DNA from: Treponemataceae bacterium | Lineage (GTDB): Bacteria > Spirochaetota > Spirochaetia > Treponematales > Treponemataceae | DNA: 64,000 bases | NCBI GenBank assembly: GCA_024680915.1 | Contig: JAILBN010000097.1 | Coordinates: 1-64,000, forward strand | Direction: 5' to 3' | Shown here: positions 49,802 through 59,063 of the stretch, piece after piece | Layout: each line of letters opens with the position of its first letter | How positions within the stretch are numbered: the first letter of the stretch is position 1 | Program-made: the position numbers and the translations under genes | The notes under the pieces: generated by a model | Seen by the model: only the letters and a program-made list of their open reading frames with translations | What the model was told of the DNA's origin: nothing | The model's database searches: none

Positions 49802-52063
49802 ATGTCAGAATTACTTGCCCCTGCCGGGAATATAGAAGCTTTGGATGCAGCCTTCGGTGAAGGCGCAGACGCTGTTTATATGGGATTGAAAAGTTTCAAT
49901 GCCCGTATGCGGTCATCAAATTTCGCATGGAATCAGTTTGAGGCGGCTGTTAATGCAGCTCATAAACGCGGGAAAAAAATATACGTCACAGTGAACACCG
50001 TGGCTGAGGAAGCTGAGACAGAACGTCTTTACCGGTTTTTGGCCTACCTTGACAGCGTCGGTCCTGACGGACTTATAGTACAGGATTTCGGTGTGGTCCG
50101 TATGGTCCAGGAGTTTTTCCCTAAGCTGGAGCTTCATGCCTCTACACAGATGAACTGCGCCAGTGCTGCTGCCGTAAACCTTCTCAGCCGGGAAGGCTTT
50201 AAGCGTGTCGTTTTGGCCCGTGAGCTTTCCCTTGATGAAATAAAAGCTGTAAAAGCCTCCTCCTCCGCTGAGCTTGAGGTCTTCGTTCACGGAGCCCTCT
50301 GTGTCAGCGAATCCGGTCTCTGTCTTTTCTCCAGCTATCTGGGAGGAAAGTCTGCCAACAGGGGTATGTGTACCCAAGCCTGCCGCCGTTTGTACACAGC
50401 TGACTCCGACGGTGTCGAGAAAAGCGGTTATTTCTTCTCTCCCCATGACCTTCAGCTTATTGACCGTATTCCGGATCTTATGCAGGCAGGGGTTGAGTCC
50501 TTCAAGATTGAAGGCCGCATGAAAAGCGCAGAGTATGTGGGCAGCGTAACAGCAGCATACCGCTATGTCATGGACAATTGGGAAAAAGATAAAAAGGGTG
50601 CCATCGCTACAGGAAAGCGTATGCTCGCCACTGATTTCGCCCGGGCAAAGACCCGCTACTGGTACGATAGCAGCGACGCGGAGAATTTCCTTAACCCTGA
50701 CCAGGCCGGTGGTACCGGTATTTACTTAGGTAAGATACAGACTCTTCGTAAAGAAGAGATGAATGTGAGGAACGGAGACAAAATAGAGACAGAGCGTGTG
50801 ACCTTCGCTGATATCCGTGGTGGAACTTATGAACCTGATGCCGGGGATTCCATAAGACTGCATAGAAAAGACGACTCCGGACGGGAGAGTCACAAGATAA
50901 AGCATGTGAAGATGCTTGACGGAAACCGTTGGATTGATATTCCAGAAGGCTTTGCCCAAGGCGATTCCGTATATCTTCTTCAGACCAAGGCCATGTCCAA
51001 GCGTTATCCCAGGGTACTTCCCTCAGATCTTTCTCCCTTCAGAAAACAGCCGGGAGCCCAGCTGCTTCCTGTCCTTGATCTTACTCCGGTTCCGAAAAAT
51101 GGTGTGGAAGGCTTCCCTGACGGGATTTATGTCCAGGTCTCCACGCTGAAGGACATGTTCACAGTTCTTGGAGAAAGACAGATCCGTGTGATCCTTGAAC
51201 TCAACGGGGAGACTTCCTATGATCTCTTGGAGAAGAAAAGTACTCTTCCTTATTCGAAAAAACAGATTTTTATCTCCCTTGATCCCTTCTGTCCTGCGGA
51301 GTCCGAGGAGCAGCTTTCCCAAAAGCTCGATGCTCTTATAGCAGATGGGTTCCGCCAGTTCGTGGTGAACAATCCTGCTCACATAAATATGCTGCGTGGC
51401 AAGAATGTGATGCTGCTGGGGGGACCCTACCTTTATACCTTCAATAGGTGGGCAGCTTCCTGGCTTGAGAATCAGAATATCGACTGTTTCATAACACCCA
51501 TAGAGAACTCAAGGAAAAACCTTGAGGCCACCTTTGAGCCAAAAGTAAGACGTAAGGTTATGGTGACCCTTTTTGCCTATCCTGCTCTCTTCCGTATGAG
51601 GTTCAGGCTGCCGGAATCCTATGATTTCACTTATTTCACAGACAAGGAAGGCACTGTATTCAAGACTCTTTCCACTCCGTCAGACGGTTCCTTCGTCATG
51701 CCGGAGAAGCCCTTCTCCATAGTCGACAACAAGACCCGGCTGGAAAGGGAGGGCTTCTCTCACTTCCTTATTGATTTCTCCAGAACTCAGGTTCGTAAGC
51801 CTGATTTCAAGTTCATAATGAGAGCCCTCTTCAAGGGTGATATACTTCCCGATTCTGACCGCTTCAACTGGAAGGACGGCTTCTATTCCCCTGAGAAAAT
51901 TGAAGCCTATAAGGCTGCTGCCCAACGCAATGAGCTTTCTGCCTCAAATAGCGGCAGGGGAGGCAAGGGAAGACAAGGAGCTCATGGTAATGGAGGACAG
52001 GGCAGAAAGTCCCGTCAGGGGTATGGCCGTGGCGGCCAGCAGGGCAGGACCCGTGGCCGCTGA
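49802..52063 (+). CDS. Peptidase U32 family RNA hydroxylase with RG-rich tail
   Basis: U32-family proteins such as TrhP and RlhA hydroxylate tRNA U34 or 23S rRNA. MSELLAPAGNIEALDAAFGEGADAVYMGL is the standard start; the track start adds nine residues over the promoter. The Fe-S cysteines appear in FVHGALCVSESGLCLFSSYLGGKSANRGMCTQACRR, followed by FKIEGRMKSAEYV. The extended C-terminal half (about 400-715) matches the long RlhA-like type. The last 35 residues are a Gly/Arg/Gln-rich tail (GRGGKGRQGAHGNGGQG, YGRGGQQGRTRGR) unlike the rest of the protein and typical of RNA-binding RGG tails. Total 753 residues. Confidence 0.88.
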   Translation: MSELLAPAGNIEALDAAFGEGADAVYMGLKSFNARMRSSNFAWNQFEAAVNAAHKRGKKIYVTVNTVAEEAETERLYRFLAYLDSVGPDGLIVQDFGVVRMVQEFFPKLELHASTQMNCASAAAVNLLSREGFKRVVLARELSLDEIKAVKASSSAELEVFVHGALCVSESGLCLFSSYLGGKSANRGMCTQACRRLYTADSDGVEKSGYFFSPHDLQLIDRIPDLMQAGVESFKIEGRMKSAEYVGSVTAAYRYVMDNWEKDKKGAIATGKRMLATDFARAKTRYWYDSSDAENFLNPDQAGGTGIYLGKIQTLRKEEMNVRNGDKIETERVTFADIRGGTYEPDAGDSIRLHRKDDSGRESHKIKHVKMLDGNRWIDIPEGFAQGDSVYLLQTKAMSKRYPRVLPSDLSPFRKQPGAQLLPVLDLTPVPKNGVEGFPDGIYVQVSTLKDMFTVLGERQIRVILELNGETSYDLLEKKSTLPYSKKQIFISLDPFCPAESEEQLSQKLDALIADGFRQFVVNNPAHINMLRGKNVMLLGGPYLYTFNRWAASWLENQNIDCFITPIENSRKNLEATFEPKVRRKVMVTLFAYPALFRMRFRLPESYDFTYFTDKEGTVFKTLSTPSDGSFVMPEKPFSIVDNKTRLEREGFSHFLIDFSRTQVRKPDFKFIMRALFKGDILPDSDRFNWKDGFYSPEKIEAYKAAAQRNELSASNSGRGGKGRQGAHGNGGQGRKSRQGYGRGGQQGRTRGR

Positions 52064-52071
52064 TGCTTGCG

Positions 52072-52120
52072 AAAAGCTGCAGACCCTCCCTCTTTGTGGA
52101 AAGCCTGCAGCTTTTTTCTT
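52072..52120. terminator. Bidirectional terminator between U32 gene and ssb
   Basis: AAAAGCTGCAG/CTGCAGCTTTT stem around a 22-base loop, with A and T runs outside. Confidence 0.9.
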
Positions 52121-52579
52121 TTAGAATACTAAAGCAGCCTCCCTTTCTTCCACAATCTCATTCTGTGTCGCTTTCGAGTCTATAAATGCATTACGCCCCT
52201 GCATATCCATGGATTTCTCTTCTTCTTCCACGGTTTTTTCCTCTTTCTGGAAAACAGGCTTTAGCTCCACATGCTCTGCAATAATGGTTACCTTCGAGTG
52301 GTTTTTTCCTGCCTGGTCTGTCCATCTACCTTGCTTAAGCCTTCCTACCACCCTTACACCTCTTCCTCTTACGCATTGCTGGCTGCATATGATAGCAAGC
52401 TGTCCCCAGGCTTCTACATCGAAGAAAGAAACTTCCTTGTCAAAGGATCCGGATTCAGAACGATAGCTTCTGTTCGATGCTATTGAAAAAGTACAGACAG
52501 AAGTTCCTTTTGGTGTTTCCCGGAGATCCGGGGTCTTTACGACATTGCCTTCCAGCAGAATTGAATTGAGAGGATTCAT
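52121..52579 (-). CDS. ssb: Single-stranded DNA-binding protein
   Basis: OB-fold protein that coats single-stranded DNA in replication and repair. NSILLEGNVVKTPDLRETPKGTSVCTFSIASNRSY, FFDVEAWGQLA and RVVGRLKQGRWTDQAG are standard SSB strands. Length 152. The acidic linker is EKTVEEEEKSMD, and the C-terminus is EEREAALVF instead of DDDIPF: the final Phe remains but the acidic-Pro tip is changed, so partner binding may differ. AGGAG precedes the ATG with a longer than usual gap. It might be a second, specialised SSB of the genome. Confidence 0.9.
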   Translation of the reverse strand: MNPLNSILLEGNVVKTPDLRETPKGTSVCTFSIASNRSYRSESGSFDKEVSFFDVEAWGQLAIICSQQCVRGRGVRVVGRLKQGRWTDQAGKNHSKVTIIAEHVELKPVFQKEEKTVEEEEKSMDMQGRNAFIDSKATQNEIVEEREAALVF

Positions 52580-52741
52580 TTTCTACATGCTCCTGATAAA
52601 TAAAATTCGTACATAAGATGTACGTAATACTTATTGACGTCGCATCGCAAAAAAATGATGAATTCAGATTGATATTCAAAAGAAAAAGAAAAAAAAATCT
52701 TGTTTTTCCTAGTATCTGGAGATATTGGAGATACGGCTTCC

Positions 52742-54679
52742 CTAATTCAGGTTTTTCACCAGCTTTATTATATAAAGCTGGATATACATGGTAAGCTCTT
52801 CCTGATCCTTTATTCTCTGTAATGAAGGTGTCTTTGCCAAAGTCTCTGCTAATCCTCTTACCCTTTCATCAGTAAAGCTGCTGCCTTGTATGGTCCTTAT
52901 CGTTTTACGCACATAGTCCCGGATCAGGGAATTCACATCTTCTGTAAGATCCTGGGCCAGCTTTTTGTTTATAAGCATATTCCATTGATGCTCGTAAGAG
53001 TGAAGCTCCCTGTCCAGGGTGGAGCCTTGGGGGATTATTTTTTCTTCCAACGCTTTTGCCGCATTTATAAGATCTTTTTTTCTGTCTCCGGATCTTGCGG
53101 GAGACTTGAATGTCTGATTCTGAAGCTCTGAATCTTTCACGTCCTTAATTGCCCTGCTTCTCTGGGCCTTTCTTTTCATGGCATCCTTCTTTGATGGCCG
53201 CATAAAAAGAGCCATGAACCAGGATATTATAGGTGTCGTATACCAGAAGGGCAGCAGAATACGGGCATCCGTGGCTATTTCGTGACGGGAGAGCAGAAGA
53301 AGCTCGCTATAGGGTTGAAGTTTACCGTTTACGAAAAGCGTTATTCGCTCTGCGGAAGGATCGTGGGCCATACGGGCTTCGTAATGTACCAACGAGAGGA
53401 AATTGGAATTCAGCAGCGCATGAAGGATTGGGGATACTGTCTTGACTTCCTGCTCCAGCTTCAGTTCGAAAGCATTCTGATTCGACATTTCAGGAACGGT
53501 GTCAAAATCCTGATAAACCTCATACCATTCTTTCGTTATTTTATCCTTCAAGGTTTCTCTTGCATCGGTACAGAGCCTTATGACAAGGGGTAGTACCTTG
53601 CTTTTCTCGATGTACATACGTTGGTCTGACATAAAGGCCTTGAAGGTAAGCAATTCAGGCAGCTCGTTGGACTCGACTTTTGTGGTTTTCTCTTTCAGGA
53701 AAGCGTTCAAATCCTCTTCTGAGTATTGCCCTATAAGAGGGACACCTTTTGCATCAGTGAATTTCAGGATCGTGGGATGGTCAAAATAATAGGGTGGTTT
53801 CGACAACCGGGTTTCCAGCATTTTCAGTGCTGTCTGCCTTTGCGCCGTCTGCTGTGATTTATTCTTGAAATAGGATATGGCTATTTCGGTTATTATGACA
53901 CTTTGTAATATTGCTATGTCTTCAGCTGTGTAATCTTTAACCTTGTCATAATCCTGTCTGATGAAGAAGCATAGCTGACTCCAAAAATAGAAGGCATCTC
54001 CCGAGGTCTTGAGAGTCTCAAGCGCATCTACAGGCTTGGTTATGAACTGGGTGAAAAAATTCTTGACAGATATTTCTTTGCCAGGATTGGAGATTTTTAA
54101 TTTTTTAAGGAAATACTCATGATACTCGTCTTTATGAAGCATCTGGCGTATTTTGTTCATGCTTATGTCAAGAAGCAGATTTGCTGAGATTGATGAAGGA
54201 AAAAGAATCACCGGCATTTCTCTCGGCATTACGAGGCCGAAAAGGGTCTCTTCGTCATAGGTGTTCTTGCCTTCGAAAAGCGGCATTAAAAATTCTGATA
54301 CAGCTTGTTTTTGGATTACTTCCTGGGGAATCCTCTTTGACAAATCTGTCGAAAGTGGGAAAGGAATAGTCGGGTTATTGGCTATCTCCTTGTATTTCGC
54401 CGCAAGTTTGTCAACTATAAAGGGAATGACAAAAATTACCTCATTACCGGCTTTGTCTACAGTCGAAGCGATTTTATGGGAGTTGGTAAGCAAGGTAATC
54501 TCGTTGGAGAGAGGATCAGAAGTTTGTCCCATGAAGGGTATGAGTTCTGTCTGTTCATTTGCATGTTTCTGGGCGTAGCGACGTATATAATCCTGGAAAT
54601 CGTTGAATTGCACTGTCGCTGAATTTTGATGAATAGCAAAAGATTTTAAGAGGGTATAAATACTTGTTTCTGTAGACAT
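52742..54679 (-). CDS. Large helical orphan (second), possibly spirochaete-specific
   Basis: A 645-residue protein with no signal peptide. One hydrophobic stretch (ILLPFWYTTPIISWFMALFM, about 493-512) could be a membrane or buried helix and is followed by a basic patch (RPSKKDAMKRKAQRSRAIKD). The rest is mostly helical, ending in YIQLYIIKLVKNLN. No catalytic motif is recognised. TTGAAA-16-TATAAT ends six bases before the ATG. The gene is divergent from a leaderless-type hisC gene, the same layout as the orphan at 10298-11827. Function unknown. Confidence 0.75.
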   Translation of the reverse strand: MSTETSIYTLLKSFAIHQNSATVQFNDFQDYIRRYAQKHANEQTELIPFMGQTSDPLSNEITLLTNSHKIASTVDKAGNEVIFVIPFIVDKLAAKYKEIANNPTIPFPLSTDLSKRIPQEVIQKQAVSEFLMPLFEGKNTYDEETLFGLVMPREMPVILFPSSISANLLLDISMNKIRQMLHKDEYHEYFLKKLKISNPGKEISVKNFFTQFITKPVDALETLKTSGDAFYFWSQLCFFIRQDYDKVKDYTAEDIAILQSVIITEIAISYFKNKSQQTAQRQTALKMLETRLSKPPYYFDHPTILKFTDAKGVPLIGQYSEEDLNAFLKEKTTKVESNELPELLTFKAFMSDQRMYIEKSKVLPLVIRLCTDARETLKDKITKEWYEVYQDFDTVPEMSNQNAFELKLEQEVKTVSPILHALLNSNFLSLVHYEARMAHDPSAERITLFVNGKLQPYSELLLLSRHEIATDARILLPFWYTTPIISWFMALFMRPSKKDAMKRKAQRSRAIKDVKDSELQNQTFKSPARSGDRKKDLINAAKALEEKIIPQGSTLDRELHSYEHQWNMLINKKLAQDLTEDVNSLIRDYVRKTIRTIQGSSFTDERVRGLAETLAKTPSLQRIKDQEELTMYIQLYIIKLVKNLN

Positions 54680-54685
54680 AGCTTT

Positions 54686-54713
54686 ATTATATTCTAAATG
54701 GCCTTTATTTCAA
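54686..54713 (-). promoter_or_regulatory. Promoter of second helical orphan, leaderless-type
   Basis: Minus strand TTGAAA, 16 bp, TATAAT, six bases (AAAGCT), ATG at 54679. Confidence 0.65.
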
Positions 54714-54775
54714 GATACTGACAGCCGATAAAAAAGGCATTTATTAGACTTATGTGGAGAAAGCTCACATTTGAA

Positions 54776-54805
54776 TTGACTTATTGAGCAAGTATGGAAT
54801 AGAAT
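54776..54805 (+). promoter_or_regulatory. Promoter of hisC-type gene, leaderless-type
   Basis: TTGACT, 18 bp, TAGAAT, six bases (CTGTCT), ATG at 54812. Confidence 0.65.
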
Positions 54806-54811
54806 CTGTCT

Positions 54812-55930
54812 ATGCTCTCTAAGCGAATGAATGATCTTAAGCCTTATAAGCCGGGCGAGCAGCCTTCGGACAGGATCTACGTCAAGTTGAACGCGAACGA
54901 GAATCCATATCCGCCTTCACCAGAATGTGCGGTGCGGGTGAAGCGTTTGCTTGCCGACGACTTGCGGAAAATGGCTCTTTATCCTGATCCAGATGCGACT
55001 GCCCTGCGTAAGGAAATTGCGGCTCACCTGAATGAAACGGGGGGAGTCCTGGCGAATGATGATGCCGGAAAAAAACTGGGATTTAAAATAAGTCCCGATA
55101 TGATTTTTTGCGGAAATGGTTCTGATGAGGTCTTGTCATTCCTCTTCTATGCTTTTTTTGACAGTGACAAGCCTGTGGTAGTCCCCGAGTTTTCCTACAG
55201 CTTCTATCCTGTCTATGCCGGGTACTACGATATTCCGCTTACGAAAGTTCCTTTGTCATCAGATTTTTCTATTGACGCGGATGCTATGGTCGCTGCTGCC
55301 CATGATTCATCGGGGCTTATTTTTGCCAACCCTAACGCACCCACTGGAATCGCACTTTCTTGTGAGGCTGTTCGGAAAATGCTTCTGACCTTTCCCAAGG
55401 ACAAGGTTTTCGTGGTCGATGAAGCCTATGCCGATTTTGGAAGCGAATCCGTGCTTCCTTTGCTGCTGGACTTCCCGAATCTTGTCGTAGTCCGGACTTT
55501 CTCCAAATCCCTCGCTTTTGCCGGAATGAGAATGGGCTATATTGTTGCTTCTCCTGAACTCAGGAATGCGGTCACGACAGTAAAGAATTCCTTCAACCAT
55601 TTTCCGGCAGACAATATATGTCAGGAAGCGGCTAAGGCTGCTGTCTCCGATATCGCCTATTACCGGTCCATCACGAAGCAGATAGTGAAGGACAGGGATT
55701 CTTTTAGAAAGACTTTGATTGATGCAGGATATGAGGTTCTGCCGTCTGCCACGAACTTTGTTTTCGTGCGCCATAAGTCGCTTTCGGGGAAGCAGGTTTA
55801 CGAGCTTGTGAAAAAAGAAGGAATCCTTATCCGCCATTTTGATATTCCGGGCGTTGAGGATTTCGTACGTATAACGATAGGAACGGCGGAGCAGATGAAA
55901 CAGCTTGCTGCCGTGATGAAGAATCTTTAA
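54812..55930 (+). CDS. hisC: Histidinol-phosphate aminotransferase family enzyme
   Basis: Class I/II PLP aminotransferase of the HisC type, 372 residues. VKLNANENPYPPSP near the N-terminus, ANPNAPTGIALS, VVDEAYADFG and the PLP-lysine segment VVRTFSKSLAFAGMRMGY are the expected motifs, and the C-terminal RHFDIPGVEDFVRITIG contains the substrate-phosphate Arg. No other his genes are nearby, so it may act in another pathway (for example aromatic amino acids or threonine phosphate). Transcribed alone from a leaderless-type promoter. Confidence 0.88.
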   Translation: MLSKRMNDLKPYKPGEQPSDRIYVKLNANENPYPPSPECAVRVKRLLADDLRKMALYPDPDATALRKEIAAHLNETGGVLANDDAGKKLGFKISPDMIFCGNGSDEVLSFLFYAFFDSDKPVVVPEFSYSFYPVYAGYYDIPLTKVPLSSDFSIDADAMVAAAHDSSGLIFANPNAPTGIALSCEAVRKMLLTFPKDKVFVVDEAYADFGSESVLPLLLDFPNLVVVRTFSKSLAFAGMRMGYIVASPELRNAVTTVKNSFNHFPADNICQEAAKAAVSDIAYYRSITKQIVKDRDSFRKTLIDAGYEVLPSATNFVFVRHKSLSGKQVYELVKKEGILIRHFDIPGVEDFVRITIGTAEQMKQLAAVMKNL

Positions 55931-56024
55931 GGGTGGGTGTTTATTTTTTTGTCAGACGCGGTTTCGTCCGGTGTCTCTTGGAAGAGTTTCCGGGCGGCTG
56001 CTAAAAGTGAACGATGGAGGATTT

Positions 56025-56729
56025 ATGAGATTTTTAGTTTTATCAGACATACACGGAGATACGGGTTACATAGAGATGCTTGACGAGGAATTCGCCGCTG
56101 CCGATGCCGTTATTTTTATCGGTGATTTCGCGAGGTTCGAGGCTCCTGAAACAGGGCTTCCGATACTGAACACGCTCGTAAAAAAGCACGACGACATTTT
56201 TGCGGTTATTGGCAACTGTGATGAGCCGGAATTTTTGGAGGAGCTTGAGAAGCTTGATATTTCGGTGCAGGGAGACGTGATCTTCCGCGATGGTCTGGCC
56301 TTCGCCGGCTCAGGAGGAGCCCTTAAGTTCACCGGAACAACGCCGAACGAGCGTACGGATGACGAGCTTATCTCTGATCTTTCGATCGTTGCCGAGCAGG
56401 AAAGTGAGGAAGGCTACGGTGAGAAAGAGTGGAACAATCTTATTCTGATAACTCACCAGCCGCCTTTTGATACCGGAATGGATAAGATTTCCGTGGGAAT
56501 AAGCACAGGCTCTAAGAATATAAGGGCTTTTATAGAGGAGCATCAGCCTCTGGTCGCTCTCAGCGGGCATATACATGAGTCTTTCGCTGTGGGCAAATTG
56601 GGAAAGACCGTCCTTATGAATCCAGGAGCACTTATAGATGGCCGTTATGGTATTCTTGAAGTTGAGCAGGGAGACGACGGCACTTGGAAAGTGACGACCT
56701 GCGAGCTCAGAGAGCTTAAGGCAGAATAG
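56025..56729 (+). CDS. Calcineurin-like metallophosphoesterase, YfcE/MJ0936 type
   Basis: A 234-residue metallophosphoesterase. MRFLVLSDIHGDTGY at the start, FIGDFARFE, IGNCDEPEFLEEL, ITHQPPFDTGM and LSGHIHESFAVGKLGKTVLMNPGAL supply the metal-binding D-x-H, GD, GNxD, H and GHxH motifs. Such proteins act on phosphodiesters or nucleotides. GGAGG ends four bases before the ATG at 56025; the 18 track residues before it are not supported. An insertion of about 35 residues (TTPNERTDDELISDLSIVAEQ) is larger than in short YfcE proteins. Terminator follows directly. Confidence 0.88.
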   Translation: MRFLVLSDIHGDTGYIEMLDEEFAAADAVIFIGDFARFEAPETGLPILNTLVKKHDDIFAVIGNCDEPEFLEELEKLDISVQGDVIFRDGLAFAGSGGALKFTGTTPNERTDDELISDLSIVAEQESEEGYGEKEWNNLILITHQPPFDTGMDKISVGISTGSKNIRAFIEEHQPLVALSGHIHESFAVGKLGKTVLMNPGALIDGRYGILEVEQGDDGTWKVTTCELRELKAE

Positions 56730-56732
56730 GAA

Positions 56733-56771
56733 GGGGAAGCCTTGAGGCGGGGCCTTCCCCGCTTTTTTTTT
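56733..56771 (+). terminator. Terminator after metallophosphoesterase
   Basis: GGGGAAG/CTTCCCC stem with a GC-rich loop followed by GC and nine T. Confidence 0.9.
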
Positions 56772-56817
56772 GGTTCAGCGCGTCTTCTTTTCATGCCCTT
56801 GATTTCACTTCAGCTTT

Positions 56818-57564
56818 ATGGAAAAAATAGAGACACTTCATTCGGGAAATTTCCGCTTTATTCAAGACCCTGACAGATTCTGTTTCGGTATTGATGCAGT
56901 GCTTCTGGCAGACTTCGCCTCTGCCAGATGTACTGCAAGCAAAAGTCATGTGGTTGATTTGTGCACCGGTAATGGGATCGTACCTTTTTTACTGGCGGCA
57001 AAGCTTCTTGAAAAGCCTGTGCGGAAGGGCCGCCTGACAGGTCTGGAAATCCAGCCGGCCGCGGTGGACATGGCCCGGCGAAGTGTAGCTCTGAACAAGC
57101 TTGAGAATCTTATAGAAATAATCGAATGTGACATAAAGAATGTGTTCTCCGTATTGCCAAAGAACTGCGCCGACCTTGTAACCGCAAATCCACCCTATAT
57201 GCCTTATAACCACGGAAAAAAGAGTCCGTCAGAGGATATGGCCATTGCCCGCCACGAAATTCTTTGCAGCCTTGAGGACGTAGTGGTCGCTGCTGCGGGT
57301 CTGCTTAACTCCAACGGACTTTTTTTCATGATCCACCGTCCGGAGCGGTTGGCTGAGATAATGGAGTCCCTAGTCCGCAACAAGCTGGAACCAAAACGCC
57401 TTCGGTTCGTGCAGCCTTATGAAGGAAGCCCGCCCACCATGGTTCTCATAGAGTCAAAAAAGTGCGCTTCCCACGGACTTGTTATAGAAAAGCCTCTGGT
57501 CGTGTACAGCGGCAAAAAAATCTATTCGCCCGAAATGCAGAAAATCTACGGTAAAGCCGAGTAG
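56818..57564 (+). CDS. TrmN6-like tRNA (adenine-N6) methyltransferase
   Basis: SAM-dependent methyltransferase, 248 residues, of the tRNA1(Val) A37 N6 type. FCFGIDAVLLADFA is the family entry motif, VVDLCTGNGIVPFLLAAK is motif I, LEIQPAAVDMARRSVALN the acidic loop, and NPPYMPYN the catalytic N-P-P-Y. Length and motif spacing agree with YfiC/TrmN6. The modified tRNA was not tested by anything visible here. It lacks a clear Shine-Dalgarno or a leaderless promoter. Confidence 0.88.
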   Translation: MEKIETLHSGNFRFIQDPDRFCFGIDAVLLADFASARCTASKSHVVDLCTGNGIVPFLLAAKLLEKPVRKGRLTGLEIQPAAVDMARRSVALNKLENLIEIIECDIKNVFSVLPKNCADLVTANPPYMPYNHGKKSPSEDMAIARHEILCSLEDVVVAAAGLLNSNGLFFMIHRPERLAEIMESLVRNKLEPKRLRFVQPYEGSPPTMVLIESKKCASHGLVIEKPLVVYSGKKIYSPEMQKIYGKAE

Positions 57565-57573
57565 AGGGAACAA

Positions 57574-57603
57574 ATAAGGTGAGAATAAAGTGTCTCACCT
57601 TAT
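57574..57603. terminator. Perfect 11-bp hairpin after the methyltransferase gene
   Basis: ATAAGGTGAGA/TCTCACCTTAT around ATAAAGTG. No T run follows, so its use as a terminator is uncertain. Confidence 0.45.
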
Positions 57604-57827
57604 AGAAGAAAAAATGAAAAAAGTCTCTATGTTTACAAAGGAAACGTCCGGAGATGTCCAGCCCCTATGTCATCCCTTTTGACCTGGAAAAGCAAATAGC
57701 AGTTATAAAAAGCTCAATCTGTACAGGTGGGCAAGTGGCGGGTTAAAAACAAAGACGACGGATGCTTTACGGAAGTGATCTTTAGCCTTCCCCGGAAGAA
57801 AACGCCGTTTCATGAGGCTGTACAAAC

Positions 57828-57856
57828 TTGACTCTGCAAAGACTGAATATTAATAT
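57828..57856 (+). promoter_or_regulatory. Promoter of aldo/keto reductase gene, leaderless-type
   Basis: TTGACT, 17 bp, TAATAT, six bases (TTCAAT), ATG at 57863. No Shine-Dalgarno. Confidence 0.65.
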
Positions 57857-57862
57857 TTCAAT

Positions 57863-59047
57863 ATGCAGTACAGGAAAAACAAAAAAGGCGAAGATATTTC
57901 CGTTCTTGGTTATGGCTGTATGCGTTTTTCAACAAAAGCGGGAAAAATCGATGTTGAGAAAACAGAAAAAGAGATTCTTGCGGCGGTTGAAGCCGGTATA
58001 AATTATTTTGACACGGCGTACATATACCCCGGAAGCGAAGCCGTGCTCGGCGAGATAGTCGAACGTAACGGACTCCGTGAGAAAATCAACATTGCGACGA
58101 AACTTCCCCAGTACCTTATCTCAAACAGAACCGCAATCGACAAGTATTTTACGGAGGAGCTTTCCCGCCTGCGCACGAATTACGTGGACTATTATTTGAT
58201 GCATCATCTTACGGACTATTCGCAGTGGGAAAAACTCAAGGTCATCGGCATTGAGGATTGGATCAAGCAAAAAAAAGAAAGCGGTGAGATTCGGAATATC
58301 GGTTTTTCCTTCCACGGTACGACGGAGATGTTCAGAAAGATTCTTGATGACTACGACTGGGATTTTTGCCTTATCCAGTATAACTATTTGGACAAAGTTT
58401 CACAGGCTGGCGTTGACGGCGTAAAAGCCGCGAATGGGAAAGGTATTCCTGTCATGATAATGGAGCCTCTTCGTGGCGGAAAGCTCGTGAATTTGCTGCC
58501 AGAGTCCGCAAAAAAAATGATTGCGTCGAATCCGCACGGCTGGTCGCCCGCAGAGTGGGGTTTCCGCTGGCTTTTCAACCAGAGCGAGGTTACATGTGTG
58601 CTTTCGGGTATGAACAGCTTGGAAATGGTTCATGAAAACTGCCGTATAGCGGCCGATGTCAAAGCCGGTCATTTTACCGATGTGGATTTTGCCTTCATCG
58701 ACAGGATTATTGCGGAAATAAAGCGGACGGAAAAGGTCGGCTGCACTGGATGCCGCTACTGTATGCCATGTCCCAAAGGAATCGATATTCCTGGCATTTT
58801 CCGCGGCTGGAACTTGATGTATTCTGAAAACAGGGTCTCCGGCTTAAGCGACTATTTCCAGACGACGATTTTGCGCAAAGACTCTTCGTTCGCAACTGCT
58901 TGTGTGGGATGCGGAAAATGCGAAAAGCACTGTCCCCAGAACATACCGATCCGGGAGATGCTCAAAAAAGCTGATAAGGCACTCCGGCCTTGGTATTTGA
59001 AGCCTGTTATGCACGTCGCACGGAAGTTCTTGCTGCGCGGAAAATAA
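57863..59047 (+). CDS. Aldo/keto reductase with C-terminal 4Fe-4S domain
   Basis: A 394-residue oxidoreductase. The AKR barrel (about 1-270) starts VLGYGCMRFSTK, with catalytic Asp/Tyr in NYFDTAYIYPGSE and His in YYLMHHL. The C-terminal third holds two cysteine clusters, VGCTGCRYCMPCPKGIDIP and CVGCGKCEKHCPQNIPIREML, for one or two 4Fe-4S centres. This fusion type is common in anaerobic gut bacteria; the electron donor is probably a ferredoxin-like carrier and the substrate is unknown. Monocistronic. Confidence 0.92.
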   Translation: MQYRKNKKGEDISVLGYGCMRFSTKAGKIDVEKTEKEILAAVEAGINYFDTAYIYPGSEAVLGEIVERNGLREKINIATKLPQYLISNRTAIDKYFTEELSRLRTNYVDYYLMHHLTDYSQWEKLKVIGIEDWIKQKKESGEIRNIGFSFHGTTEMFRKILDDYDWDFCLIQYNYLDKVSQAGVDGVKAANGKGIPVMIMEPLRGGKLVNLLPESAKKMIASNPHGWSPAEWGFRWLFNQSEVTCVLSGMNSLEMVHENCRIAADVKAGHFTDVDFAFIDRIIAEIKRTEKVGCTGCRYCMPCPKGIDIPGIFRGWNLMYSENRVSGLSDYFQTTILRKDSSFATACVGCGKCEKHCPQNIPIREMLKKADKALRPWYLKPVMHVARKFLLRGK

Positions 59048-59063
59048 TAAAGGAATGATACGG

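Noticed and set aside
57727-57831. 34-codon GTG ORF reading VGKWRVKNKDDGCFTEVIFSLP
   Set aside because: Looks vaguely like the C-terminal end of a histidine kinase ATPase domain and might be a gene remnant, but it is too short and partly overlaps a strong promoter, so it was not listed as a pseudogene.
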